A stretch of DNA of 64,000 nt from an uncultured Anaerotruncus sp. GTDB lineage: Bacteria; Bacillota; Clostridia; Oscillospirales; CAG-272. The notes beneath the pieces were generated by a model. The model was not told where the DNA came from. It did no database searches and was given only the letters and a program-made list of their open reading frames with translations. The stretch spans positions 1 to 64,000 of the forward strand of contig CAJLZE010000002.1 of the NCBI GenBank assembly GCA_905210995.1, given 5' to 3'. This document shows, one piece after another, positions 52,310-59,087 of the stretch (within the stretch, counting starts at the first letter, position 1; each line of letters opens with the position of its first letter). The position numbers and the translations under genes are program-made.

Positions 52310-52783
52310 ATGCCGTCCAAAGGCGGAACAAAGCTGATCGCAACAAACAAAAAAGCATATCACGAGTATTTTGTCGATGACAGATATGAAGCGGGTATCG
52401 CTCTTTTCGGCACAGAGGTCAAAAGCGTAAGGCTCGGCCAGGTAAATCTCAAGGACTGTTACTGCTCGATAAAAAACAACGAAATTTTTGTAAACGGTAT
52501 GCACATCAGTCCGTATGAGAAAGGCAACATCTTCAACCGCGATCCGATAAGGCAGCGCAAGCTGCTCATGCACAAGCGTGAGATAATAAAGCTCGCATCG
52601 CTCTCGGCACAAAAGGGATTCTCGCTTATTCCCCTTTCGCTTTATTTCAAGGATTCGCGCGTAAAGGTCGAGCTTGGTCTTTGCCGAGGTAAAAAGCTGT
52701 ACGATAAGCGCGAGACAGATGCCAAAAACGAAGCAAGGCGCGAAATGGAACGCGCAGAAAAATCATCACGCGAAAAATGGTGA
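52310..52783 (+). CDS. smpB: SsrA-binding protein SmpB
   Basis: A 157-residue tmRNA-binding protein. Characteristic stretches: [32 protein letters not shown] and [25 protein letters not shown], with a basic C-terminal tail. It delivers tmRNA to stalled ribosomes. A full AGAAAGGAGG site precedes the ATG. The tmRNA gene starts 25 bases after the stop, so they are cotranscribed. Confidence 0.97.
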   Translation: MPSKGGTKLIATNKKAYHEYFVDDRYEAGIALFGTEVKSVRLGQVNLKDCYCSIKNNEIFVNGMHISPYEKGNIFNRDPIRQRKLLMHKREIIKLASLSAQKGFSLIPLSLYFKDSRVKVELGLCRGKKLYDKRETDAKNEARREMERAEKSSREKW

Positions 52784-52808
52784 GCGCTACCGCTGACCGT
52801 TTTGATAT

Positions 52809-53176
52809 GGGGGCGTAAAGGTTTCGACGGGGATTTTAAGGTATGGTAAGCGGGTAGAGCCGGGTAAACTCTTTAAACTGCTCAACTTAAAAATAAACGC
52901 TAACGATAATTTAGCATACGCAGCCTAAGGCTGTGACGCAGTCCTGCGGGACTGCCCGTTCCACCCATGAGTACCGCGGCTTGGGATGGGGCGTCATTCA
53001 GCGGTGCACGTGCATTGCCCTTTTGCTTTTGAGGCAGTCATGAAGAAAAAAGCTACCCGTGACGGTAGAGTGACGGTTCCCGACCGCCATGGGGAAATTT
53101 AAATAACCGCCTGCACCCGGAGAAAGCCATATCAAGAGATTTTCGGACAGGGGTTCGACTCCCCTCGCCTCCACCA
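52809..53176 (+). ncRNA. ssrA: Transfer-messenger RNA (tmRNA)
   Basis: A 368-base tmRNA. The acceptor stem pairs GGGGGCG at the 5' end with CGCCTCC before the encoded ACCA; the T arm GGGTTCGACTCCC is near the 3' end, and the D-like loop reads AAAGGTTTCGACGGGG. The tag frame GCT-AAC-GAT-AAT-TTA-GCA-TAC-GCA-GCC-TAA (52899-52928) encodes ANDNLAYAA. Pseudoknot-like repeats follow. It rescues stalled ribosomes and tags proteins for ClpXP, whose genes lie just upstream. Confidence 0.97.
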
Positions 53177-53182
53177 CAAAAC

Positions 53183-53207
53183 AAAGGCAGCCGTTAGGCT
53201 GCCTTTT
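53183..53207 (+). terminator. Terminator of ssrA
   Basis: The stem AAAGGCAGCC / GGCTGCCTTT with loop GTTA is followed by TGCTTTTTG, 7 bases after the tmRNA end. Confidence 0.9.
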
Positions 53208-53322
53208 GCTTTTTGATCGGTAACCGGATAGATCGTCAGTCGCCGTTTACCCTCCGCTAAAGAACTCATCCGCCATTGTGATAACGCTTTCAAAGTTTTC
53301 AATTAAAAAATCCCGATAGGGC

Positions 53323-53351
53323 TTGACACCGACGATTTATAATGATATAAT
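53323..53351 (+). promoter_or_regulatory. Promoter of the MarR/TSUP unit
   Basis: A perfect TTGACA (53323-53328) and a perfect TATAAT (53346-53351) are 17 bases apart, the best consensus promoter in the window. Confidence 0.9.
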
Positions 53352-53359
53352 ACCAAATG

Positions 53360-53373
53360 TTCTAATATTAGAA
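53360..53373 (+). promoter_or_regulatory. Palindromic operator for the MarR regulator
   Basis: TTCTAATATTAGAA is a perfect 14-bp palindrome between the -10 box and the ribosome-binding site, at about +2 to +15. Its size and position fit autoregulation by the MarR-type protein encoded next (inferred). Confidence 0.7.
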
Positions 53374-53389
53374 TATTCGGAGGTACATA

Positions 53390-53839
53390 ATGTCTGCCCT
53401 CAAAATGATCGCCATAGGAAGAAAGCTTGCAAATATCTATGCGGGACTTTCGACGCCCATATGCCGCAAATACGGCATCAACCAGACCTGCTTTGACGTG
53501 CTGCTTTTCTGCGCCAACAACCCGCAAAATAACACAGCGCGCGACATCTGTGCGATCCGCGGAATAAAAAGCGGCATTGCATCTGTAGCCGTTGAAACGC
53601 TGATAAGCGGCGGATATATGCGGCGCGAGAACGACAGCACAGACAGGCGCATCCGCCGACTCGTTCCGACCGAAAAGGCAGCGCCGATAATCGCTGAGGG
53701 ACGTGATATGCAATCACGCTTTGCTGTAATGCTGCGCAGCGGTATAACGCAGGAAGAACTTGCATCGTTTGAGCGTATGACGGACAAGCTTGAAGAAAAT
53801 ATCCGTTTATTCGAACAGGCGGAACGCAACAATGATTAA
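53390..53839 (+). CDS. MarR family transcriptional regulator
   Basis: A 149-residue winged-helix regulator. The recognition helix lies in RDICAIRGIKSGIASVAVETLISGGYMRRENDSTDRRIRRLVPT, with the wing DSTDRRIRR typical of MarR. The helices at both ends would make the dimer. GGAGG precedes the ATG. Its stop overlaps the start of the TSUP transporter gene, so it probably controls that transporter and itself through the palindrome upstream. The ligand is unknown. Confidence 0.92.
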   Translation: MSALKMIAIGRKLANIYAGLSTPICRKYGINQTCFDVLLFCANNPQNNTARDICAIRGIKSGIASVAVETLISGGYMRRENDSTDRRIRRLVPTEKAAPIIAEGRDMQSRFAVMLRSGITQEELASFERMTDKLEENIRLFEQAERNND

Positions 53840-54602
53840 AGTCATCATCTGCATGATCGCCGGTCTCGGCGCGGGACTCGGCACCGGCTTTGCGGGCATG
53901 AGTGCCGCGGCGGTGATAAGCCCGATGCTCATCACTTTTCTCGGTATCGATCCTTATATGGCAGTGGGCATAGCGCTTGCAAGTGACGTCCTCGCAAGCG
54001 CTGCATCGGCTGTAACATACGGAAAAAACAAAAATATTGACATCAAGAACGGTATCATCATGATGATATCGGTGCTGTGCTTTACGACAGTCGGGAGCTA
54101 TGTTGCAAGCATAGTCCCGAAAACGACCATGGGCAGCTTTTCCGTATTTATGACTCTGCTGCTCGGCATCAAGTTTATAATAAAACCGGTCGTCGAGCCG
54201 AAAAAACGCTTCGAATCCGCCACGGCAAAGCAAAAAGCGATACGCTCGGTCATTTGCGGCTCACTTGTGGGATTTATATGCGGTTTCGTCGGAGCAGGCG
54301 GCGGAATGATGATGCTGCTCGTGCTGACATCCGTACTCGGCTACGAGCTTAAAACAGCCGTCGGCACAAGCGTGTTCATAATGAGCGCCACGGCGCTAAC
54401 CGGAGCAGCAAGTCATTTTGCCATAGGCGGCATGCCGGATACAGAAGCTCTGGCGATATGCGTTATAAGCACCCTTGTGTTTGCGCAGATAGCAGCGGTT
54501 TTCGCCAACAAAGCAAGCCCAAAAACGCTCAACCGAATTACCGGCGCAATACTTGTTATCCTCGGTGCCGCCATACTCGCCGTAAACTATTTCGGCAAAT
54601 AA
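53832..54602 (+). CDS. TSUP family (TauE/SafE) anion permease
   Basis: A 256-residue membrane protein with about eight helices in two repeats, marked by GLGAGLGTGFAGMSAAAVISPML and GLVG-like FICGFVGAGGGMMMLLVL. TSUP/TauE proteins move sulfite, sulfoacetate, thiosulfate or other small anions; which is unknown here. The ATG at 53832 overlaps the last codons of the MarR gene by 8 bases. Short terminator behind it. Confidence 0.9.
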   Translation: MIKVIICMIAGLGAGLGTGFAGMSAAAVISPMLITFLGIDPYMAVGIALASDVLASAASAVTYGKNKNIDIKNGIIMMISVLCFTTVGSYVASIVPKTTMGSFSVFMTLLLGIKFIIKPVVEPKKRFESATAKQKAIRSVICGSLVGFICGFVGAGGGMMMLLVLTSVLGYELKTAVGTSVFIMSATALTGAASHFAIGGMPDTEALAICVISTLVFAQIAAVFANKASPKTLNRITGAILVILGAAILAVNYFGK

Positions 54603-54608
54603 TTAAAT

Positions 54609-54650
54609 ACACGGCGTCAGCCGCGCGTATGCGCAGTTGACGCCGTGTTT
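54609..54650. terminator. Bidirectional terminator between TSUP and MATE genes
   Basis: The stem ACACGGCGTCA / TGACGCCGTGT with a GC-rich loop is followed by TTTAT on the plus strand and ATTTAATT on the minus strand. Confidence 0.8.
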
Positions 54651-54665
54651 TATATACCTTACCGT

Positions 54666-56075
54666 TCAGACAATCTTACTCGCTGTACTATTCAATTTTT
54701 TGTACGTTGATATTATAAGGATAACAGCCACAACAAATGTGAGCACATCCGCTACGGGCATCGAATAAAGTACGCCGTCAAGTCCGAAAAACACCGGCAG
54801 CACAAGAACAAGTCCTACTCCGAAAACTATCTCTCTTATCATTGAAAGCACGGTCGATTCCACGGCTTTCCCCATTGCCTGAAGGAAAATAAATGTCGCC
54901 TTGTTCACGCAGGCAAAAACGATCATGCAAAGGTAAACGCGGAACGACTTTATGCCGAAATCTGTATAGTATGCGCTTTCGTTTGCCGCACCGAAAAGAT
55001 CAAGAAATGCACGCGGGAAGACTTCGACCGCAATGAGCGCCGCGATGCCCACCGCAGCCTCGGCAGTCAGAAGATAGGTAAACGTTTTTTTAACGCGCCC
55101 GTTCTTCCCCGCTCCGATGTTGTACCCGACTATGGGAATACACCCGGCTGCCATACCGACGACCACCGATATCACGATCTGAAAGACCTTCATGACAATA
55201 CCGACAACCGCCATCGGGATATGTGCATATTCCTCAAGACCGAACACCGCGTCGAGCGCGCCGTATTTTCTGATCATGTTGTTATCGGCAGCCATTGCTG
55301 CAACGAGCGATATCTGCGAAAGAAAGCTGCACAAGCCCAGCATCAGGGTTCGTGTTATTACTTTCGTCTTAGGCATGTAATCCTCTTTTGATATCTTAAC
55401 AGACCTCATATGGCAAAGATACCACACAGCCAGCGCAGCGGTAACGATCTGCCCCGCGACTGTAGCAACAGCAGCCCCCATCATACCCCACCGGAAGAGA
55501 AATATGAAGATCGGATCGAGGATGATATTTATCACGCATCCCGCAAGAGTTGAAACCATAGCAAATTTCGGACTTCCATCGGCACGTATCACCGGATTCA
55601 TCGCCTGTCCGAACATATAAAACGGTATTCCGAGCGATATATAAAGAAAATACTCCTTCGAAAGCCTGAATGTTTCGTCGCTCACGGTACCGCCGAACAG
55701 TGTTATGAGTAGGTCGTCAAATATAAGATAGATCGCCGCAAGCACAATACCCAAAATGACAGCAAGTACCACGGAATTACCTACACTGCGACGCGCTTTG
55801 TCCTTTTCGCCTTTGCCGAGGTGAATGCTCACAAATGCACAGCAGCCGTCGCCTATCATGACCGCAACGGCAAGCGCAATAACCGTCAGAGGAAAAACTA
55901 CGGTATTTGCTGCATTTCCGTATGACCCGAGATAATCGGCATTGGCAATAAATATCTGGTCAACGATATTGTACAGAGCGCCGACAAGCAATGATATAAC
56001 GCACGGAACGGCATATTTCAGCATAAGCCTTCCTATCGGACTTTCTCCGAGAAAAGATTGATTTTTTTCTTCCAT
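54666..56075 (-). CDS. MATE family efflux transporter (second)
   Basis: A 469-residue, about 12-helix MATE protein of the subgroup with the start ESPIGRLMLKYAVPCVISLLVGALYNIVDQIFI, often annotated as multidrug Na+ or H+ antiporters (MepA-like). Substrate not known. The ATG at 56075 has AGGAGG at ideal distance. Upstream lies a leader with a promoter, an intrinsic-terminator hairpin and a small overlapping open frame, which suggests expression is switched by attenuation. Confidence 0.93.
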   Translation of the reverse strand: MEEKNQSFLGESPIGRLMLKYAVPCVISLLVGALYNIVDQIFIANADYLGSYGNAANTVVFPLTVIALAVAVMIGDGCCAFVSIHLGKGEKDKARRSVGNSVVLAVILGIVLAAIYLIFDDLLITLFGGTVSDETFRLSKEYFLYISLGIPFYMFGQAMNPVIRADGSPKFAMVSTLAGCVINIILDPIFIFLFRWGMMGAAVATVAGQIVTAALAVWYLCHMRSVKISKEDYMPKTKVITRTLMLGLCSFLSQISLVAAMAADNNMIRKYGALDAVFGLEEYAHIPMAVVGIVMKVFQIVISVVVGMAAGCIPIVGYNIGAGKNGRVKKTFTYLLTAEAAVGIAALIAVEVFPRAFLDLFGAANESAYYTDFGIKSFRVYLCMIVFACVNKATFIFLQAMGKAVESTVLSMIREIVFGVGLVLVLPVFFGLDGVLYSMPVADVLTFVVAVILIISTYKKLNSTASKIV

Positions 56076-56140
56076 AAGATCCTCCTGCGTGCAAAAAATA
56101 ATGCGCAAGCCCGGAAAAACACTGATCCGGACTTACGCAT
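56033..56140 (-). CDS. Possible 35-codon leader peptide overlapping the MATE start
   Basis: An ATG at 56140 opens a 35-codon frame that runs through the terminator hairpin and into the first codons of the MATE gene in another frame. The peptide is basic and aromatic (starts MRKSGSVFFRAC). Its own ribosome-binding site is weak (CAGCGA). If translated, a ribosome on it would break up the hairpin. Coding status uncertain. Confidence 0.3.
   Translation of the reverse strand: MRKSGSVFFRACALFFARRRILWKKKINLFSEKVR
56094..56139 (-). terminator. Terminator or attenuator in the MATE leader
   Basis: On the minus strand a 13-bp stem (TGCGTAAGTCCGG / CCGGGCTTGCGCA, with two G-U pairs in RNA) is followed by TTATTTTTTG. 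It lies after the ATPase gene but also downstream of a good promoter and just before the MATE ribosome-binding site. Confidence 0.75.
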
Positions 56141-56160
56141 TCGCTGCACGATGTTATTTA

Positions 56161-56189
56161 ATTATAGCACCGAAGAGCCAAAAAATCAA
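56161..56189 (-). promoter_or_regulatory. Promoter of the second MATE gene
   Basis: On the minus strand TTGATT (56184-56189) and a perfect TATAAT (56161-56166) are 17 bases apart, between the ATPase stop and the leader hairpin. Confidence 0.75.
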
Positions 56190-56200
56190 ATGGTCAAAAA

Positions 56201-58309
56201 TCACAAATTTTTGTTTTTTTCGCTGCCACCGTCGGGCAAAAGGTCTGTCATGCTGTGCAGGCTGATCCCCAGTGTGGACATATTGTGAAGCAGCGCCGAA
56301 ACCGTTGGCTGAATGAATCCCGCAACGCCGCATATGATCAGCGCAAGATTGAATCCGACGATAAAACGGTAATTTCGATCTATACGCGCCATCAGAGCCT
56401 CGGAAAGGCGACGAAGTGTAACGATACCGAACAGATCTTCAGACGAAACGGTGATATCCGCTATCTCTTTTGCGATCGCAGCACCGGTATTTATGGCAAT
56501 TCCCGCATCGGCTTCCGAAAGCGCGGGAGCATCGTTCACACCGTCGCCGATCATCATAACGCATCTTCCCTTTTCATGCTCGGAACGTATAAACCGCGCC
56601 TTATCCTCCGGAAGTACCTCCGCATGATATTCATCAACTCCTACCGCGTGCGCGACCGCCTCTGCGGTGCGCTCGTTGTCGCCTGTCATCATAACGACTT
56701 TTCCGATACCGCATTCGTGCAGAGCGCGCACAGCATCGCGTGCTTCGTGTCTCAGCGGATCCGAAATACATATTACCGCAGCAAGAACACCGGATATAGC
56801 AAGGTAAAGATGGGTATAAGCAGGAGAAAGTGCGGCAAAAGCATCATCTCCGTCTTCGGGAATGCGGCAACCCTCATCTTCGAAAACAAAATGATAGCTT
56901 CCGATAACTACCTTTTTATCATCCACGGTGCTCGATATTCCATGAGCGACAACATATTCGACTCTCGAATGATACTCCTCATGAGAAAGACCGCGTTTTT
57001 TTGCCTCATCGACCACCGCGTTTGCCAAAGAGTGAGGATAATGTTCCTCAAGACAGGCTGCAAGACGCAGCATATCGCTCTCGCTGTTACCGCCGAATGT
57101 AATGATCTCAGCCACGCGCGGCGCGGCATATGTGAGAGTACCGGTCTTGTCAAACACGACCGTATCTGCTTTGGCGACAGCTTCAAGGAAGCGCCCACCC
57201 TTAACGGAGATATTGTACCGGCTGCTCTCGCGCATTGCCGAAAGCACCGCGATAGGCATCGCAAGCTTCAGAGCACACGAGAAATCGACCATAAGGACCG
57301 CAAGCGTTTTTGTGATATTGCGCGTGAGAAGCCACACAAGCGCCGTTCCGCCGAGTGTGTACGGAACAAGCCTGTCGGCAAGCCCGGCAGCTTTGTTCTC
57401 AGCCGATGATTTAAGCCTTTCGGACTCCTCGATCATACGCACTATCCTGTCATAGCGCCCGCTGCCCGAAACCTTATCGGCGCATATCACGCATTCGCCT
57501 TCTTCGACGACCGTACCGGCGTAAGCATAACTGCCGGGCGTTTTTCGTACCGGCAGAGACTCACCGGTCATGGACGACTGATTCACCATCGCCTCCCCCT
57601 CGGTAACTTTACCGTCAAGAGGGATCATGTTTCCGGTGCGGACGATCATCATATCACCTTCCGCCACCTCGCTCACGGGGACCAACAGCTCACAGCCGTT
57701 CTTTTTAAGCCATACCTTGTCAACATTCAGCGACATGGCACCCGCAAGGTCGGACACTGATTTCTTGTGCGTCCATTCTTCAAGCAGCTCGCCCAGCCTC
57801 AGCATGAACATGACGGAACCTGCTGTGTTGAAATCACCGCGCAGCACGGACACCGACACGGCAGCGGCATCCAGGACCGCGACCGACAGCTTTCCGTGCC
57901 ACAACGCCGAAACGCCTGCGTATATGTATTTTGCAGACTTTATCACAGTCAGCACGGAGCGCACGGGAAGCGGAAGCAGTGTCTTGGATATTATGCGGCG
58001 CATAACGGCAGATGCAAGCTTGTCTTCATATTCGCGGTTGAGTGCGCGCGACGTGTGCTCGGGAATAAGTCCTTTCGCTTCCGCCTTTTCGAACGAAAAT
58101 GCTGCCAGAGCGCGTATGACAGCCACGCGACCGCCGTCGTCATACATTATCACGGCATCGGCGGTGCGGTCAAAAACACGCACTTCGGTCACGCCTTCAC
58201 AAGCGCAAAGACAGAATTCAAGAACATCCGCTTCATGCAGCGTCATGCGCCCGCCGCACAGATGCACACGCATCCTGCCGCGTGACTCATGTAAAATACG
58301 ACACTTCAT
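56201..58309 (-). CDS. P1B-type metal ATPase with SCALKL motif, FezB-like
   Basis: A 702-residue heavy-metal P-type ATPase. The N-terminal ~90 residues have an HMA-like layout but no CxxC. The membrane metal site reads VDFSCALKLAMP (341-352) in place of the CPC of copper and zinc pumps. Catalytic parts: SMTGES (phosphatase domain), phosphorylated Asp in DKTGT (387-391), HP motif in LEEHYPHSLANA, and GDGVNDAPALSEADAGIA. SC-A-x-K type pumps include FezB, which builds iron-storing ferrosomes, and the small partner upstream supports that reading. Metal identity (Fe2+, or Mn2+/Zn2+) is inferred. GGAGG precedes the ATG. Confidence 0.88.
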   Translation of the reverse strand: MKCRILHESRGRMRVHLCGGRMTLHEADVLEFCLCACEGVTEVRVFDRTADAVIMYDDGGRVAVIRALAAFSFEKAEAKGLIPEHTSRALNREYEDKLASAVMRRIISKTLLPLPVRSVLTVIKSAKYIYAGVSALWHGKLSVAVLDAAAVSVSVLRGDFNTAGSVMFMLRLGELLEEWTHKKSVSDLAGAMSLNVDKVWLKKNGCELLVPVSEVAEGDMMIVRTGNMIPLDGKVTEGEAMVNQSSMTGESLPVRKTPGSYAYAGTVVEEGECVICADKVSGSGRYDRIVRMIEESERLKSSAENKAAGLADRLVPYTLGGTALVWLLTRNITKTLAVLMVDFSCALKLAMPIAVLSAMRESSRYNISVKGGRFLEAVAKADTVVFDKTGTLTYAAPRVAEIITFGGNSESDMLRLAACLEEHYPHSLANAVVDEAKKRGLSHEEYHSRVEYVVAHGISSTVDDKKVVIGSYHFVFEDEGCRIPEDGDDAFAALSPAYTHLYLAISGVLAAVICISDPLRHEARDAVRALHECGIGKVVMMTGDNERTAEAVAHAVGVDEYHAEVLPEDKARFIRSEHEKGRCVMMIGDGVNDAPALSEADAGIAINTGAAIAKEIADITVSSEDLFGIVTLRRLSEALMARIDRNYRFIVGFNLALIICGVAGFIQPTVSALLHNMSTLGISLHSMTDLLPDGGSEKNKNL

Positions 58310-58334
58310 TTCAAATCAGGACCTCCGGAGTCGG

Positions 58335-58634
58335 TTATACCTCTTCCGCCTCGGTCTCGGACTTATCGCTTTCCTCTTCGGCAGATGCATCCTCGATGAC
58401 CTCGCACTCGGCATCAGCCGCGCGCTTCTCGTTGATTTCTTTGGCGTCCGCAAGAATATCGTCCGCGTTTTCCTTAATGGTTGTGACTACCGTCATGACC
58501 TCGTCCTTGGCACGCAGTGCAGCAGCCGTTGTATAGGCATATACCTTTTTTGCCTCACGACTGGTAAGGATCTTTACCCCCGCAGTACCGAAAAGAACTC
58601 CGCCGACAAAAAGTCCGATTTTACCCCATTTCAT
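58335..58634 (-). CDS. DUF6110-like small membrane-anchored protein, FezA-like partner
   Basis: A 99-residue protein: the opening MKWGKIGLFVGGVLFGTAGVK contains one short hydrophobic, glycine-rich helix, then an alpha-helical Lys/Ala/Asp stretch and an acidic Glu/Asp/Ser tail (about 70-99). It matches DUF6110 as I recall it, a family found beside P-type ATPases of this type. A hydrophobic N-terminus with a charged tail is also the general design of ferrosome-associated proteins. Function inferred only. The ATPase begins 26 bases after its stop; both are read from one promoter with a palindromic operator. AGAGGTG precedes the ATG. Confidence 0.75.
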   Translation of the reverse strand: MKWGKIGLFVGGVLFGTAGVKILTSREAKKVYAYTTAAALRAKDEVMTVVTTIKENADDILADAKEINEKRAADAECEVIEDASAEEESDKSETEAEEV

Positions 58635-58682
58635 GATAAAACACCTCTTATATAAAAAATTTCGTATCGGAAGGCAGAAGTA

Positions 58683-58702
58683 AAGTTAGCCGCAGCTAAC
58701 TT
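58683..58702 (-). promoter_or_regulatory. Palindromic operator upstream of the DUF6110/P1B ATPase pair
   Basis: AAGTTAGC-CGCA-GCTAACTT is a perfect 8-bp inverted repeat with a 4-base centre, in the leader about 30 bases after the -10 box. Its inner 16 bases (58685-58700) match the feoAB palindrome in length, spacing and half-site ends (GTTA-x-C-N4-G-x-TAAC). Confidence 0.65.
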
Positions 58703-58731
58703 ATGTACGCAACTACCTGCCGCCAATCAAT

Positions 58732-58760
58732 ATTATACTATACATACGACCGAATGTCCA
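58732..58760 (-). promoter_or_regulatory. Promoter of the DUF6110/P1B ATPase pair
   Basis: On the minus strand TGGACA (58755-58760) and a perfect TATAAT (58732-58737) are 17 bases apart, followed by a leader of about 95 bases. Confidence 0.8.
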
Positions 58761-58831
58761 TAACCGCAGCCGATTTTTTCGATTTTTTTACTTTTAAATA
58801 CATCGTTTTTCAAAAAAATCAAACAAAAAAA

Positions 58832-58856
58832 CGCTGCCGCGAATAACGCGGCAGCG
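58832..58856 (-). terminator. Terminator of the copper operon
   Basis: A perfect 10-bp stem (CGCTGCCGCG / CGCGGCAGCG) with loop TTATT is followed by TTTTTTTGTTTG on the minus strand, 12 bases after the copA stop. Confidence 0.92.
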
Positions 58857-58868
58857 GCAGACGGGATA

Positions 58869-59087
58869 TCAGTCTGCGTTTTGAATGCCTGTGACCTTAT
58901 AGCCTTTGTCTTCGACCGTTTTTTTGAGTGTGCTGTCACTCACGGCTGCCGAGAGCATCACGACGGCAGTTCCCGTCTCGTGGCTCACCTTTGCCTCTTC
59001 TACCTCAGGCAGCGCTTCAAGCGCCCCCTTCACGGTCGCCTCACAGTGTGAGCACATCATCCCTTTGATATTTATTGTTTTTTTCAT
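58869..59087 (-). CDS. Internal in-frame start: possible separate CopZ-like chaperone
   Basis: The last 72 codons of copA begin with ATG at 59087 and are preceded by GAGGAG at 10-12 bases. Alone they encode one complete HMA domain with CxxC (MCSHC). E. coli makes a similar short product from copA by another mechanism. Whether it is made here is not shown by sequence alone. Confidence 0.45.
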   Translation of the reverse strand: MKKTINIKGMMCSHCEATVKGALEALPEVEEAKVSHETGTAVVMLSAAVSDSTLKKTVEDKGYKVTGIQNAD

